DNA from: an uncultured Prevotellaceae bacterium | GTDB taxonomy: Bacteria > Bacteroidota > Bacteroidia > Bacteroidales > Bacteroidaceae | Assembly: GCA_900319385.1 (NCBI GenBank) | Contig: ONOG01000029.1 | Location: 7,614 to 50,302 of the forward strand | Direction of reading: 5' to 3' | DNA length: 42,689 nt | Shown here: piece by piece, positions 16,489-24,421 of the stretch | How positions within the stretch are numbered: position 1 is the first letter of the stretch | How the letters are laid out: each line of letters begins with the position of its first letter | Translations under genes and position numbers: made by a program | The notes under the pieces: model-generated | What the model was told of the DNA's origin: nothing | The model's database searches: none | Seen by the model: only the letters and a program-made list of their open reading frames with translations

Positions 16489-17334
16489 TTAAATACTACT
16501 TTTGCCCTCGCGATACTCTCCCAGCACGCTGAGTTGGCGGGTGAGGGGACGGATGGCGTCGATGCTCTGGCGATAGCGGATGTAGGAGTCATAGGTGAGA
16601 TCGACGTAGAACATATATTCCCACTCACGGCCGATGATGGGCAACGACTGAATCTTGGTTAGGTTGATGCGGTAGAAGGAGAAGATGCTGAGCACCTGCG
16701 AGAGGCTGCCCTCGTTGTGTGGCAGGGAAAAGACAAGGCTGGCCTTGTTCGACGTATCGGGCGAACAGAGGTAGGGGGCGTTGAGCGGGTCGCTGACCAC
16801 GAGGAAGCGTGTGAAGTTGTGTTTGTTGGTTTCGATGCCTTCCTCCAGCACTTTCATGCCATAGAGCTTGGCAGCATGGACCGAACAGATGGCAGCGTGG
16901 CCGTGCAGTTGCTGCTCGCTGATGTCGCGGGCGGCACCGGCTGTGTCTTCGGCTTCGACAATCTTCAGCCCGCGGTGCTGCTGAAGGAACTGGCGGCACT
17001 GCATGAGGGCGACGGGGTGAGAGTTTACCTCGGTGATGCTCTCCCACGAGTCGTCGGGCAGGCAGAGCAGGCTGTGCTTGATGCGCAACTTGTGTTCGCC
17101 AATCACCTGCATGCGGCTGTCGCGCAGCAGTTCATAGTTGTGCAGGAGCGAGCCTGCGATGGTGTTTTCGATGGCCACCAGTCCGATGACGTCGTGGTCG
17201 TCGCGCATGGCTTCGAACACCTGCTCAAAGGTGTCGCAGCACAGCAGTTCCAGCTGCTCGCCTTCGAAGTATTGATGGGCTGCAATGTCGTGAAAACTGC
17301 CCTTGATGCCTTGTATGGCTACTTTCTTACTCAT
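16489..17334 (-). CDS. pheA: Prephenate dehydratase
   Basis: Converts prephenate to phenylpyruvate for phenylalanine synthesis. The 281-residue protein starts KVAIQGIKGSFHDIAA, has the VAIENTIAGSL segment, the catalytic TRF motif in HNFTRFLVV, and a C-terminal ACT domain (about 198-270, KASLVFSLPHNEGSLSQVL). The Phe-binding ESRP-type motif reads IQSLPI here, so allosteric feedback may be altered (inference). It is the first gene of the operon. The start codon lies only 9 bases after the U-run of an intrinsic terminator, and the leader encodes a Phe/Tyr-rich peptide, so transcription is probably attenuated. Confidence 0.95.
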   Translation of the reverse strand: MSKKVAIQGIKGSFHDIAAHQYFEGEQLELLCCDTFEQVFEAMRDDHDVIGLVAIENTIAGSLLHNYELLRDSRMQVIGEHKLRIKHSLLCLPDDSWESITEVNSHPVALMQCRQFLQQHRGLKIVEAEDTAGAARDISEQQLHGHAAICSVHAAKLYGMKVLEEGIETNKHNFTRFLVVSDPLNAPYLCSPDTSNKASLVFSLPHNEGSLSQVLSIFSFYRINLTKIQSLPIIGREWEYMFYVDLTYDSYIRYRQSIDAIRPLTRQLSVLGEYREGKSSI

Positions 17335-17343
17335 CTTTCTAAT

Positions 17344-17373
17344 AAAAAATCCCGCTCGGAAAGGAGCGGGATT
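17344..17373 (-). terminator. Attenuator terminator in the pheA leader
   Basis: On the minus strand a perfect 10-bp stem (17364-17373 AATCCCGCTC with 17348-17357 GAGCGGGATT) and a 6-base loop are followed by a U-run ending at 17344, just before the pheA ATG. A second copy of GAGCGGGAT at 17416-17424 can pair with 17364-17372 (9 bp), which would prevent the terminator from forming. The upstream copy begins at the last base of the leader-peptide stop codon, so a ribosome finishing the peptide would cover it. Confidence 0.9.
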
Positions 17374-17423
17374 CTATGGTTCTTACTATATTATACTTTA
17401 TTATATATACACAACATCCCGCT

Positions 17424-17480
17424 CTACTTTGTGGTAAAGTAAAAGTAAAAATAGGAATATGTGCTAAAGAATGAATTCAT
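17424..17480 (-). CDS. Phe/Tyr-rich leader peptide of the aromatic operon
   Basis: An 18-residue open frame, MNSFFSTYSYFYFYFTTK followed by TAG, has five Phe and four Tyr codons, with seven of the eight residues 8-15 aromatic. It starts about 22 bases downstream of the -7 box and ends at the base where the antiterminator arm begins. A 6-bp hairpin (17436-17441 with 17425-17430) spans the end of the frame. Together with the terminator before pheA this is the layout of classical ribosome-mediated attenuation: stalling at Phe or Tyr codons would free 17416-17424 to form the antiterminator. A five-codon frame (17477-17494) overlaps its start by ATGA. Confidence 0.85.
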   Translation of the reverse strand: MNSFFSTYSYFYFYFTTK

Positions 17481-17502
17481 AAGTTCTCTTTCATTTTCGC
17501 TG

Positions 17503-17533
17503 CAAAGGTAGCATTTTTCTTGCTTACGCCAAA
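17503..17533 (-). promoter_or_regulatory. Promoter of the pheA operon
   Basis: On the minus strand TTTG (17530-17533), a 19-base spacer and TACCTTTG (17503-17510) match the Bacteroidetes promoter consensus. It lies upstream of the leader peptide, giving a leader of about 160 bases before pheA. Confidence 0.85.
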
Positions 17534-17571
17534 CAAAACGCTACTTTTTTTTAGAAAAACATACAAAAAAC

Positions 17572-18471
17572 TTACAATTTCACGCTCAGCTGGTAGGGAT
17601 TCAGTGCATTATAGGCATTGCGCATATATTCTTCGACCGAAGTTCCATCGCCCATTTGCAGCACTTTGGCATCGTCCGGACTGACCCCCAACTGCTCGAC
17701 GGCGTCGTCCATGACACGCTGCGCCTCGTCGTTCTTGCCCGCATTGCGCAGCAGGGCAGAAAGTTCGATATAGGCTGCGGGTACGAACGGGTTGAGTTCG
17801 ATGGAGGCCCGATAGGCTTCGGCAGCTTCGTCGTTGCGGTTCTGGGCAGCCAGAATTTGCGCCTTGAGCAGGAGCACTTCGTCCGTTCCTTGCTCGTCGG
17901 CTACCATGCGTTCCACGTCGGTCATGGCTTCGTCCAACCGGTTGGCGTTCTTGAGTGACTGTGCCCTCAGCAGTCGAGCCTCGGCATAGTCGTCTTTTTG
18001 GTTGAGTGCGGCGGTGCACTCGTCGGCAGCCTCTGCCCATTCACTGCGGGCAAAGGCACGCTTGGCCAGCAGATAGTGGGGCATCGCCAGCGAGTCGTCG
18101 ATGGCGAGGGCGCGGCGACAGGCCTCTTCCATTTCGTCGTACTGCTCTTGCTGAAAACACAGGTCGGCCAGGGCCAGGGGATAGGCAGCATTGTCGGGAG
18201 CCAGCAGGCACAGACTTTCGAACTGCTCGGCAGCTTCTTCGAGCCGGTCTTTCTGAACGTAGGCTTGTGCCAGACGGTAGCGTGTTTCCTCGTCGTTGTC
18301 GCGAATCGTCAATGCACGTTCGAGGCAGGCGATGGCGTAGTCCACTTTTCCCACTTGCATAGCCTGCACGGCGTCGTAGGTCAGTACCTCGAAGTTGTAT
18401 TGCTGCTTCGATTCTGCTTTTTCTTCAGCGGTCTCTTCGTGCCCGCCAAACAGAGTTTTGAAAAATCCCAT
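17572..18471 (-). CDS. Tetratricopeptide-repeat protein
   Basis: A 299-residue protein without signal peptide. A short basic/hydrophobic start (MGFFKTLFGG) precedes an acidic, Glu/Lys-rich linker, then about six TPR units from residue 30 to 265, for example AIACLERALTIRDNDEETRYRLAQAY, AAEQFESLCLLAPDNAAYPLAL and AAEAYRASIELNPFVPAAYIEL. The partner is unknown. It follows recQ by 3 bases and is probably the last gene of the recJ-recQ-TPR transcript. Confidence 0.85.
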   Translation of the reverse strand: MGFFKTLFGGHEETAEEKAESKQQYNFEVLTYDAVQAMQVGKVDYAIACLERALTIRDNDEETRYRLAQAYVQKDRLEEAAEQFESLCLLAPDNAAYPLALADLCFQQEQYDEMEEACRRALAIDDSLAMPHYLLAKRAFARSEWAEAADECTAALNQKDDYAEARLLRAQSLKNANRLDEAMTDVERMVADEQGTDEVLLLKAQILAAQNRNDEAAEAYRASIELNPFVPAAYIELSALLRNAGKNDEAQRVMDDAVEQLGVSPDDAKVLQMGDGTSVEEYMRNAYNALNPYQLSVKL

Positions 18472-18474
18472 ATT

Positions 18475-20403
18475 CTATTCGTTGTTGATGTTGTTTGAGT
18501 CTGATAGGAGTCGAACTTTGCTGCGTTGCACTTCCACCTCCTCTTCGTCGATCATCCGGCTGAGCGCTTCTTGCAGGTGATCATGGTTGGCGTTGAGCTT
18601 CGAGAGTTCGGTGAGTGCGTGCCATTCGTGGTCGGCAAGCAATTCGGCGATGCGCTGCTGCAGGTGCTGATGGGCAGAGTCGGAATGCTTTTTCCGCCGA
18701 AGACAGACATCACACTGCCCGCAGTCGTGGACGTTCTCCTCGCCGAAATACTCGAGCAAGACGCGGCTTCGGCAGGTGTTCTGTTCGGTGGCATACTCCA
18801 CCATGCGCTCGATGCGCAGCCTGTATTCTTCCTTGCGAATGCTATAGACCGACGGCGAGAGATACAGACGCTCGGTGTCGATGCGAGGCAGCAGGAAGGT
18901 GATGGTGGGCTGGTTGTTGTGTGGAATGAAATCGACAATGCGCCTTGCAGCCAGTTGCTTGAGCATCTGGTAGATGCGGTCGGCCGACAATCCTGTTGCA
19001 TGAGCCAGATGTTGCTCGTCAATCAGCACGAAATCGGCAAATAGACCTGTGTAGGTGCGCAGCAGGGTCTGCATCAGTCGCTCCATCTCCTCGCCGCCTT
19101 CGTTGAGCAGGTAGAGTTGTTGCTTGGAAACGATGAAGCGCAACTGCGAACGTTGGTCGTTGTCGGTGCGGTATTCGATGTATCCGGCGTTGTGGAGCAG
19201 ACGGAGCGCACTGTCGGTCTGAACTGGGAACTGCTGGAAGGTTTGGCAGAAGCGGTTGATGTCGAAAAGGTGGGTGCGGTGGGCACCCTCGTCGATGCCG
19301 ATTTCGTAGAAGTAGCAGATGTGTTCGTAGGTCCTGCGAATGTAGTCAGGCTCGGGATAGTTCTGAGCCACACGCTGCATGATGGTCGTCTTGTCGCGCG
19401 GATTGTAGAGCAGGACTGCATAGCTGGTCTTGCCGTCGCGTCCGGCACGTCCGGCTTCTTGGAAGTAGGCTTCGATCGAGTCGGGCATGCTGTAGTGGAT
19501 GACCAGCCGCACGTCGGCCTTGTCGATGCCCATACCGAATGCATTCGTCGCCACCATCACGCGGCAACGACCACGCGTCCAGTTTGTCTGGCGCAGGTCG
19601 CGTTCGGCTTCGGTCAGTCCGGCGTGGTAGTTCTCTGCCGTGATGCCTTGGCTTTCGATGAACTTGGCGAGCTCACTCGTCAGTTGGCGATTTCGCACAT
19701 AGACGATGGCACTGCCCTGGGGGACACTTTTAAGAATGTGGACAATCTCTTCCTCGCGGTTCATTGTCTCGCGGACCACATACACGAGGTTTTTTCGCTC
19801 AAAACTCATGGAGAAAACGTTCTTCTCCTTGAATTCCAGACGTTCCTGAATGTCGTCCACCACGCGCGGCGTGGCCGTGGCCGTCAGGGCGAGCAGGGGT
19901 ACATGGTAGGGGATGAGGTGGCGCAGGCGAGCAATCTGCAGATACGACGGACGAAAATCATATCCCCACTGGCTCACGCAGTGGGCTTCGTCCACGCAAA
20001 TCATGCACAGGTTGCGCATGTACTGTAGCTTGGTGCGGAAGAGTTCGCTCTCCAAGCGTTCGGGCGAGACGTAAAGAAACTTATAGTCGCCGAGGATGCA
20101 GTTGTCAAGCACACGAATCACTTCGCTGCGCATCATGCCGGCATGCACCGTCTCGGCCAATATGCCACGTTGCCGCAGCTGTCGCACCTGGTCCTTCATC
20201 AGGGCGATAAGCGGTGTGATGACGAGGCAAAGCCCCTCTTGTGCCAGCGTCGGCACCTGAAAGCACACCGACTTACCGCCACCCGTAGGCATCAGCCCGA
20301 GGGTGTCGCGTCCGGCGCCTATGCTCTCGATAATCTGCTGCTGAATGCCGCGAAACGAGTCGTAGCCGAAGACGTCGTGAAGAACTTCGAGATACTTATT
20401 CAC
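18475..20403 (-). CDS. recQ: ATP-dependent DNA helicase RecQ
   Basis: 3'-5' superfamily 2 helicase of recombination and repair. The GTG at 20403 is chosen as start because it begins the conserved N-terminus (VNKYLEVLHDVFGYDSFRG) and overlaps the end of recJ by 8 bases; upstream in-frame residues are recJ sequence in another frame. This gives 642 residues. Motifs: LMPTGGGKS Walker A (about 37-45), DEAHCVSQWG, LTATATPRVVDDI, and the motif V/VI region DSIEAYFQEAGRAGRDG. The zinc-binding RQC cysteines follow (CRSRVLLEYFGEENV, then CGQCDVC), then a C-terminal winged-helix-like end; no clear HRDC domain is seen. Confidence 0.93.
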   Translation of the reverse strand: MNKYLEVLHDVFGYDSFRGIQQQIIESIGAGRDTLGLMPTGGGKSVCFQVPTLAQEGLCLVITPLIALMKDQVRQLRQRGILAETVHAGMMRSEVIRVLDNCILGDYKFLYVSPERLESELFRTKLQYMRNLCMICVDEAHCVSQWGYDFRPSYLQIARLRHLIPYHVPLLALTATATPRVVDDIQERLEFKEKNVFSMSFERKNLVYVVRETMNREEEIVHILKSVPQGSAIVYVRNRQLTSELAKFIESQGITAENYHAGLTEAERDLRQTNWTRGRCRVMVATNAFGMGIDKADVRLVIHYSMPDSIEAYFQEAGRAGRDGKTSYAVLLYNPRDKTTIMQRVAQNYPEPDYIRRTYEHICYFYEIGIDEGAHRTHLFDINRFCQTFQQFPVQTDSALRLLHNAGYIEYRTDNDQRSQLRFIVSKQQLYLLNEGGEEMERLMQTLLRTYTGLFADFVLIDEQHLAHATGLSADRIYQMLKQLAARRIVDFIPHNNQPTITFLLPRIDTERLYLSPSVYSIRKEEYRLRIERMVEYATEQNTCRSRVLLEYFGEENVHDCGQCDVCLRRKKHSDSAHQHLQQRIAELLADHEWHALTELSKLNANHDHLQEALSRMIDEEEVEVQRSKVRLLSDSNNINNE

Positions 20404-22114
20404 ACGGTCGGATATCCTCAATCTGCAGCTGCACTTCGCCGCGCTTGTGTGTGTTCTCTTCGATGGTGTAAACGATGTCGAAGGCGCGTTTGGTTTTGAT
20501 GTAACGTGCCTCACTGCTTTGCCCGAACGCAATACCGTTCATCACATTGTTGGAGTTGCTGTCCACGAGTTCCAGCTTGATGTGCTCCTGCTTGCGGCCC
20601 ACCACCTTGCTGGTACCATAGTCATACACCTGATGCGTGCAGAACACAGGCTTGCGGTTGTCAGGTCCGTAGGGACGCATGCGCTTCAAGTCATTCTGGA
20701 AACGGCGGTTGATGTCGCGGAAACTGATGACGGCGTCAATGTCGATGCTCGGACTGGTCAGTTCCTGACTGATGTGCTCCGAGACATACTCTTCGAAGCG
20801 CTTGGCGAAGGCGTCGACGTTTTCGACTGGCAGTGAGAGACCAGCCGCATAGGTGTGTCCACCGAAGTTCTCCAGCAAGTCGCTGCAAGCCTGCACGGCT
20901 TTATAGACATCGAAGCCGTTGACGCTGCGGGCAGAACCGGTCACCGAATCGCCCGTACGTGTCAGCACGACAGCCGGACGGAAGAAGGTTTCCGTCAGAC
21001 GTGAGGCAACGATACCGATGACCCCCTTGTGCCAGTCTTCGTTGTAGATGACGATAGAGGATTTCTCCTCCAGGTCGGTCCATCCACTGACGAGCTCCGT
21101 GGCCTCTTCCGTCATGCGCTTGTCCAGTTCCTTGCGTTCGTCGTTATACTGATTGATCTGTTCCGCCAGTTCCATCGCCCGCTGCGGATTGTGCTCCACG
21201 AGCAGGCTGACCGATTCTCTGCCGTTCTGCATACGGCCGCTGGCATTGATACGTGGTCCGATTTTGAAGATGATGTCGTTCATCGTGATGTCGCGACCGT
21301 CCATGCCGCAGATGTCGATGACGGCCTTCAGCCCGACGCTGGGATTTTGGCTCAGCTGGCGCAGCCCGTGGTAGGCGAGAATGCGGTTTTCGCCCATTAT
21401 AGGCACGATGTCGGCAGCGATGCTCACCGCCACAAGGTCGAGCAGCGGGATGAGTTTACTGAAAGCAATGCCGTTGCTGATGGCAAAGGCCTGCATGAAC
21501 TTGAATCCGACACCGCATCCCGACAGGTCGAGATAAGGATAGGTGTTGTCCGTCCGTTTGGCATTGAGCACTGCCACGGCCGGCGGCAGTTGCTCGTCGG
21601 GCACGTGGTGGTCGCAGATAATGAAGTCGATACCGAGACTTTTGGCATAGGCAATCTCGTCGATGGCCTTGATGCCGCAGTCGAGAATGATGACGAGTCG
21701 CACACCCTGCTCGTAGGCCGTCTGCAGGCTACGCATCGACACCCCATAGCCTTCGTCGTAGCGGTCGGGGATGTAGTAGTCGATGTTCGAGTAGTACTGC
21801 TGCAGGAAGCGATAGACCAGCGCCACCGCTGTGCAGCCGTCCACATCGTAGTCGCCATAGACGAGGATGCGCTCCTTGCGGCCCATTGCGTCGTTAAGTC
21901 GCTGAACCGCCACGTCCATGTCGCGCATGAGGAACGGGTCGTGCAGTGCGGGCAGTTGTGGCCTGAAGTAGGCGTGAATGTCGGCGGCCGTCGTCAGTCC
22001 GCGTTGCATGAGCATCAGTGCCATGACGGGACTCACGTTGGCCTCAGCCGCCAGCCGCGCTGCAGCCTCCGTCTGCTCGGGTGTCGGTGCCTCGTAGTTC
22101 CATTTGTAATTCAT
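20396..22114 (-). CDS. recJ: Single-stranded-DNA-specific exonuclease RecJ
   Basis: 5'-3' single-strand exonuclease used in recombination and repair. The 572-residue protein has the DHH-family motifs VYGDYDVDGCTAV (about 80-92), ILDCGIK, FIICDHHVPDEQ (catalytic DHH), SGCGVGFKF, the DHHA1 motif FGGHTYAAGLSL (about 418-429) and a C-terminal OB-like domain ending in QLQIEDIRPCE. It has its own full promoter and overlaps recQ, so the two functionally linked enzymes are co-expressed. Confidence 0.96.
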   Translation of the reverse strand: MNYKWNYEAPTPEQTEAAARLAAEANVSPVMALMLMQRGLTTAADIHAYFRPQLPALHDPFLMRDMDVAVQRLNDAMGRKERILVYGDYDVDGCTAVALVYRFLQQYYSNIDYYIPDRYDEGYGVSMRSLQTAYEQGVRLVIILDCGIKAIDEIAYAKSLGIDFIICDHHVPDEQLPPAVAVLNAKRTDNTYPYLDLSGCGVGFKFMQAFAISNGIAFSKLIPLLDLVAVSIAADIVPIMGENRILAYHGLRQLSQNPSVGLKAVIDICGMDGRDITMNDIIFKIGPRINASGRMQNGRESVSLLVEHNPQRAMELAEQINQYNDERKELDKRMTEEATELVSGWTDLEEKSSIVIYNEDWHKGVIGIVASRLTETFFRPAVVLTRTGDSVTGSARSVNGFDVYKAVQACSDLLENFGGHTYAAGLSLPVENVDAFAKRFEEYVSEHISQELTSPSIDIDAVISFRDINRRFQNDLKRMRPYGPDNRKPVFCTHQVYDYGTSKVVGRKQEHIKLELVDSNSNNVMNGIAFGQSSEARYIKTKRAFDIVYTIEENTHKRGEVQLQIEDIRPCE

Positions 22115-22189
22115 TATATGTTGTCATTTTGTTATAATCTTTTTGAGGTGTTCAGTTGCAAATGGTACATATTACACCAATTTACAATG

Positions 22190-22220
22190 CAAAGATACGA
22201 ATAAGCGAGCACACTGCAAA
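22190..22220 (-). promoter_or_regulatory. Promoter of recJ-recQ-TPR
   Basis: On the minus strand TTTG (22217-22220), a 19-base spacer and TATCTTTG (22190-22197) give a full consensus promoter about 75 bases before the recJ start. Confidence 0.8.
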
Positions 22221-22291
22221 ATGAAAGACAAAGTTTTTCATTTTTTTGCAGGGCCGAGCGCAAGTACCTTCGCCGAAACCATAGGTACGAA

Positions 22292-22319
22292 AAAAGTGTA
22301 AAGTTAAAAGTGAAGAGTT
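22292..22319. repeat. Heptamer tandem repeat, intergenic
   Basis: Four units with period 7 (AAAAGTG, TAAAGTT, AAAAGTG, AAGAGTT) lie in the recJ-lipoprotein gap. The reverse complement of 39946-39973, inside the GH43 gene, is the same class of repeat. Confidence 0.6.
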
Positions 22320-22365
22320 AAAAAAACACGACGAAGTGAAAAAATACAGGAAACGCATCCCTATT

Positions 22366-22426
22366 TACGTCTAAGTGCTTAGATGTTTTTTTCCAAGTGC
22401 TTAGACGTAGATTTCCAAGTGCTTAG
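22366..22426. repeat. Three 22-bp-spaced AAGTGCTTAG repeats
   Basis: AAGTGCTTAG occurs exactly at 22373, 22395 and 22417, a constant 22-bp period. TACGTCTAAG (22366-22375) is the inverse of CTTAGACGTA (22400-22409). The rest of the gene-free stretch 22115-22598 holds the recJ promoter, the heptamer repeat, a 14-T run (about 22520-22532) and an AT-rich hairpin at 22541-22571 followed by TTTTTTATT. Confidence 0.75.
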
Positions 22427-22598
22427 CCTTTATATCCGACCATGCCATCAAAAAAGTTTCATAACGTAAGAAAAACATTCCCGATGTGATTTTTTTTTAC
22501 AGAAAAATTTGGGGGTCTGTTTTTTTTTTTTTGATTTGTGCGGTTTTTCTCTTCGGAGGCAGAAAAAACCGTTTTTTATTCACTTAAAACCCAAAGAC

Positions 22599-23192
22599 AT
22601 GATGAAGACATCGAAACTGTTCCTCCTGATGGGACTTTGTCTGCCGCTGCTATTTGCCTGCGGTGATGACGACAACAAAACAAACAACAACGAAACTCCG
22701 ACTCCCTCGGGCGAAAAAGCCGCGCTCGTCGTCGGAAAGTGGTGCACCACGCATCTGAAAGGTTACATCACCGACATGGACGGCACCGTGCTGGAGAATT
22801 GGGACCATGATGCCGTAAAGGGTGACATGGCGCATCTCAATCGCTACAAGGAGGTGGAGTTCACCACCGACGGACGTTTCTTCTTCTGGTCACAGAACGA
22901 GTATGGTGATGCAGAACTACGCGGCAGGCTTGAAAAGACGATGGTGGGCCTGAGGTATCGCATTGAGGAAAGGGAAGGAAAAACTCTCCTCATCGTCAAC
23001 GATATCATCGAAGGCTACCAAGATGTCCAGAAGTACGAGAAAGGGGAGGCTGTGGTGCCTGCCATTCCTGAAATGCAACTGGAGATTCTAGGACTGTCTG
23101 CCACTTCGTGTGAACTCTACAAGGTAATGCGAGAGATGGATGGGGGAACTCCCGTCATGTCGTACGAAACATTGACGTTTAAGAAGATGTAA
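22599..23192 (+). CDS. Lipoprotein of unknown function
   Basis: About 197 residues from the ATG ATG pair at 22599/22602. It has a lipoprotein signal peptide (MMKTSKLFLLMGLCLPLLFAC) with the lipid-bearing Cys followed by an acidic stretch (GDDDNK), which in Bacteroidetes often favours surface export. The mature part has a Asn/Thr-rich linker and then a lipocalin-like strand pattern (VVGKWCTTHLKGY, KEVEFTTDGRFFFW, MQLEILGLSATSCELYKV). That resembles Bacteroidales lipocalin-like/DUF proteins, but the family is not certain. The frame is open further upstream but starts there would spoil the signal peptide. Confidence 0.75.
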   Translation: MMKTSKLFLLMGLCLPLLFACGDDDNKTNNNETPTPSGEKAALVVGKWCTTHLKGYITDMDGTVLENWDHDAVKGDMAHLNRYKEVEFTTDGRFFFWSQNEYGDAELRGRLEKTMVGLRYRIEEREGKTLLIVNDIIEGYQDVQKYEKGEAVVPAIPEMQLEILGLSATSCELYKVMREMDGGTPVMSYETLTFKKM

Positions 23193-23199
23193 AAGAAAA

Positions 23200-23222
23200 A
23201 ACTCCCCGACTTGGGGAGTTTT
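23200..23222. terminator. Bidirectional terminator between the lipoprotein gene and cydB
   Basis: A 9-bp stem (AAACTCCCC 23200-23208 with GGGGAGTTT 23214-23222) and a 5-base loop are flanked by A and T runs on both sides, between convergent genes. Confidence 0.85.
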
Positions 23223-23227
23223 TCTTA

Positions 23228-24394
23228 TCAATAGGCTTCCGACTCCGTGTCGTTCACCTCCTCGTGAGTGAGCCGCTTCTGGTCCATCTTGCGCCAAGCA
23301 TAGACGATGTAGGCGAGGACAAACGGTACGAGCAGCGAGACGTAGAACATCGTGCGGAGGGTGAACTCGCTGCTGCATGAGTTCTGCATCGTCAGCGAAG
23401 ACTGCAGGTCGGCATTCGACGGATAGTAGCACGTGTTGAAATAGGCAGTCGTGAGCAGCAGTGACACCACGACCATCACCGTGCCGATGCCTGCGGGCCA
23501 GATGCCGCCGCGGAACGGGCTGCCGTCCTTGGCCTTCCAGAGGAAAGTGCCGCCCACGCCAAGGAGCACAAAGATGACGCCGACGAGGAACAGTGCCAGC
23601 AGCGGCCACGAACCGAACAGGTTGTTGAAGTATGTGTAGGGCTCCATTGACACGACGCCCGTCGCGGGGTCATACACGTAGCCGTCCTTCGTCATGATGT
23701 GGAAGAAGAAGGCGAGGAACAGGACGAGGAACACGGCCGTGTTCCAAAGCAACGCACGGCGGTTGCGGCGCATGAGCGTGTCGTCCTCGATGTTGTTCAG
23801 CGTGTAGAGGTTGCCGAGCAGACGGGCAAGGAAGAACACCGCCACGCCGAACACGACGTTCCACGGGTCGAGCAGGGCGTCGAGGCCGTGTGAGGCGTTG
23901 GCCCATTGCGAGACAATCGGCGTTGCTTCGTTCATGATGTTGTCACGCTCGACGATGAAGTTGCTGCCTGTGAAGAACGTAGCCACGGCTCCGCCCAGCA
24001 GCACAGGCCCCACGATGCCGTTGATGACAAGGAAGGTCTGGAACGTGCGTGTGCCTAAGAGGTTGCCCAATTTGTTCTGAAACTCGTAACTGACGGCTTG
24101 CAGCACAAAGGAGAACAGGATGAGCATCCACAGCCAGTAGGCTCCGCCGAAACTGGTACTGTAGAACAGCGGATAGGAAGCAAAGAACGCACCGCCAAAG
24201 GTGACCAGCGTCGTGAACGTGAACTCCCATTTGCGGCCCGTCGAGTTGATGAGCAGACGGCGCTCGTCAGCCGTTTTTCCCAGTTCAAAAATCTGTGAGT
24301 TCGCACCCTGGACAAACATCAGAAATACGAGCAGAGCCGCCAGCAGTGCCACGACGGCGCACCAGTAATGTTGAAGAAATTCGTATGTCATCAT
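23228..24394 (-). CDS. cydB: Cytochrome bd quinol oxidase subunit II
   Basis: Integral membrane subunit of the cytochrome bd terminal oxidase, which reduces O2 with quinol electrons at very low oxygen. The 388-residue protein has about nine hydrophobic segments, starting with MTYEFLQHYWCAVVALLAALLVFLMFVQGAN, and includes the RLLINSTGRKWEFTFTTLVTFGGAFFA region typical of CydB. It lies 27 bases after cydA in the same operon. The gene ends in front of a bidirectional terminator. Confidence 0.95.
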   Translation of the reverse strand: MMTYEFLQHYWCAVVALLAALLVFLMFVQGANSQIFELGKTADERRLLINSTGRKWEFTFTTLVTFGGAFFASYPLFYSTSFGGAYWLWMLILFSFVLQAVSYEFQNKLGNLLGTRTFQTFLVINGIVGPVLLGGAVATFFTGSNFIVERDNIMNEATPIVSQWANASHGLDALLDPWNVVFGVAVFFLARLLGNLYTLNNIEDDTLMRRNRRALLWNTAVFLVLFLAFFFHIMTKDGYVYDPATGVVSMEPYTYFNNLFGSWPLLALFLVGVIFVLLGVGGTFLWKAKDGSPFRGGIWPAGIGTVMVVVSLLLTTAYFNTCYYPSNADLQSSLTMQNSCSSEFTLRTMFYVSLLVPFVLAYIVYAWRKMDQKRLTHEEVNDTESEAY

Positions 24395-24421
24395 GATTGT
24401 TTAGTGTTTAGAGTTTCTGGT

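Noticed and set aside
17335..17571. T-box or tRNA-like leader for the pheA operon
   Set aside because: No T-box bulge or specifier layout was seen; the leader is fully explained by a coding leader peptide and simple alternative hairpins.
21029..22204. Plus-strand 391-codon open frame
   Set aside because: Antisense to recJ, with no recognisable domain and no promoter or start context.
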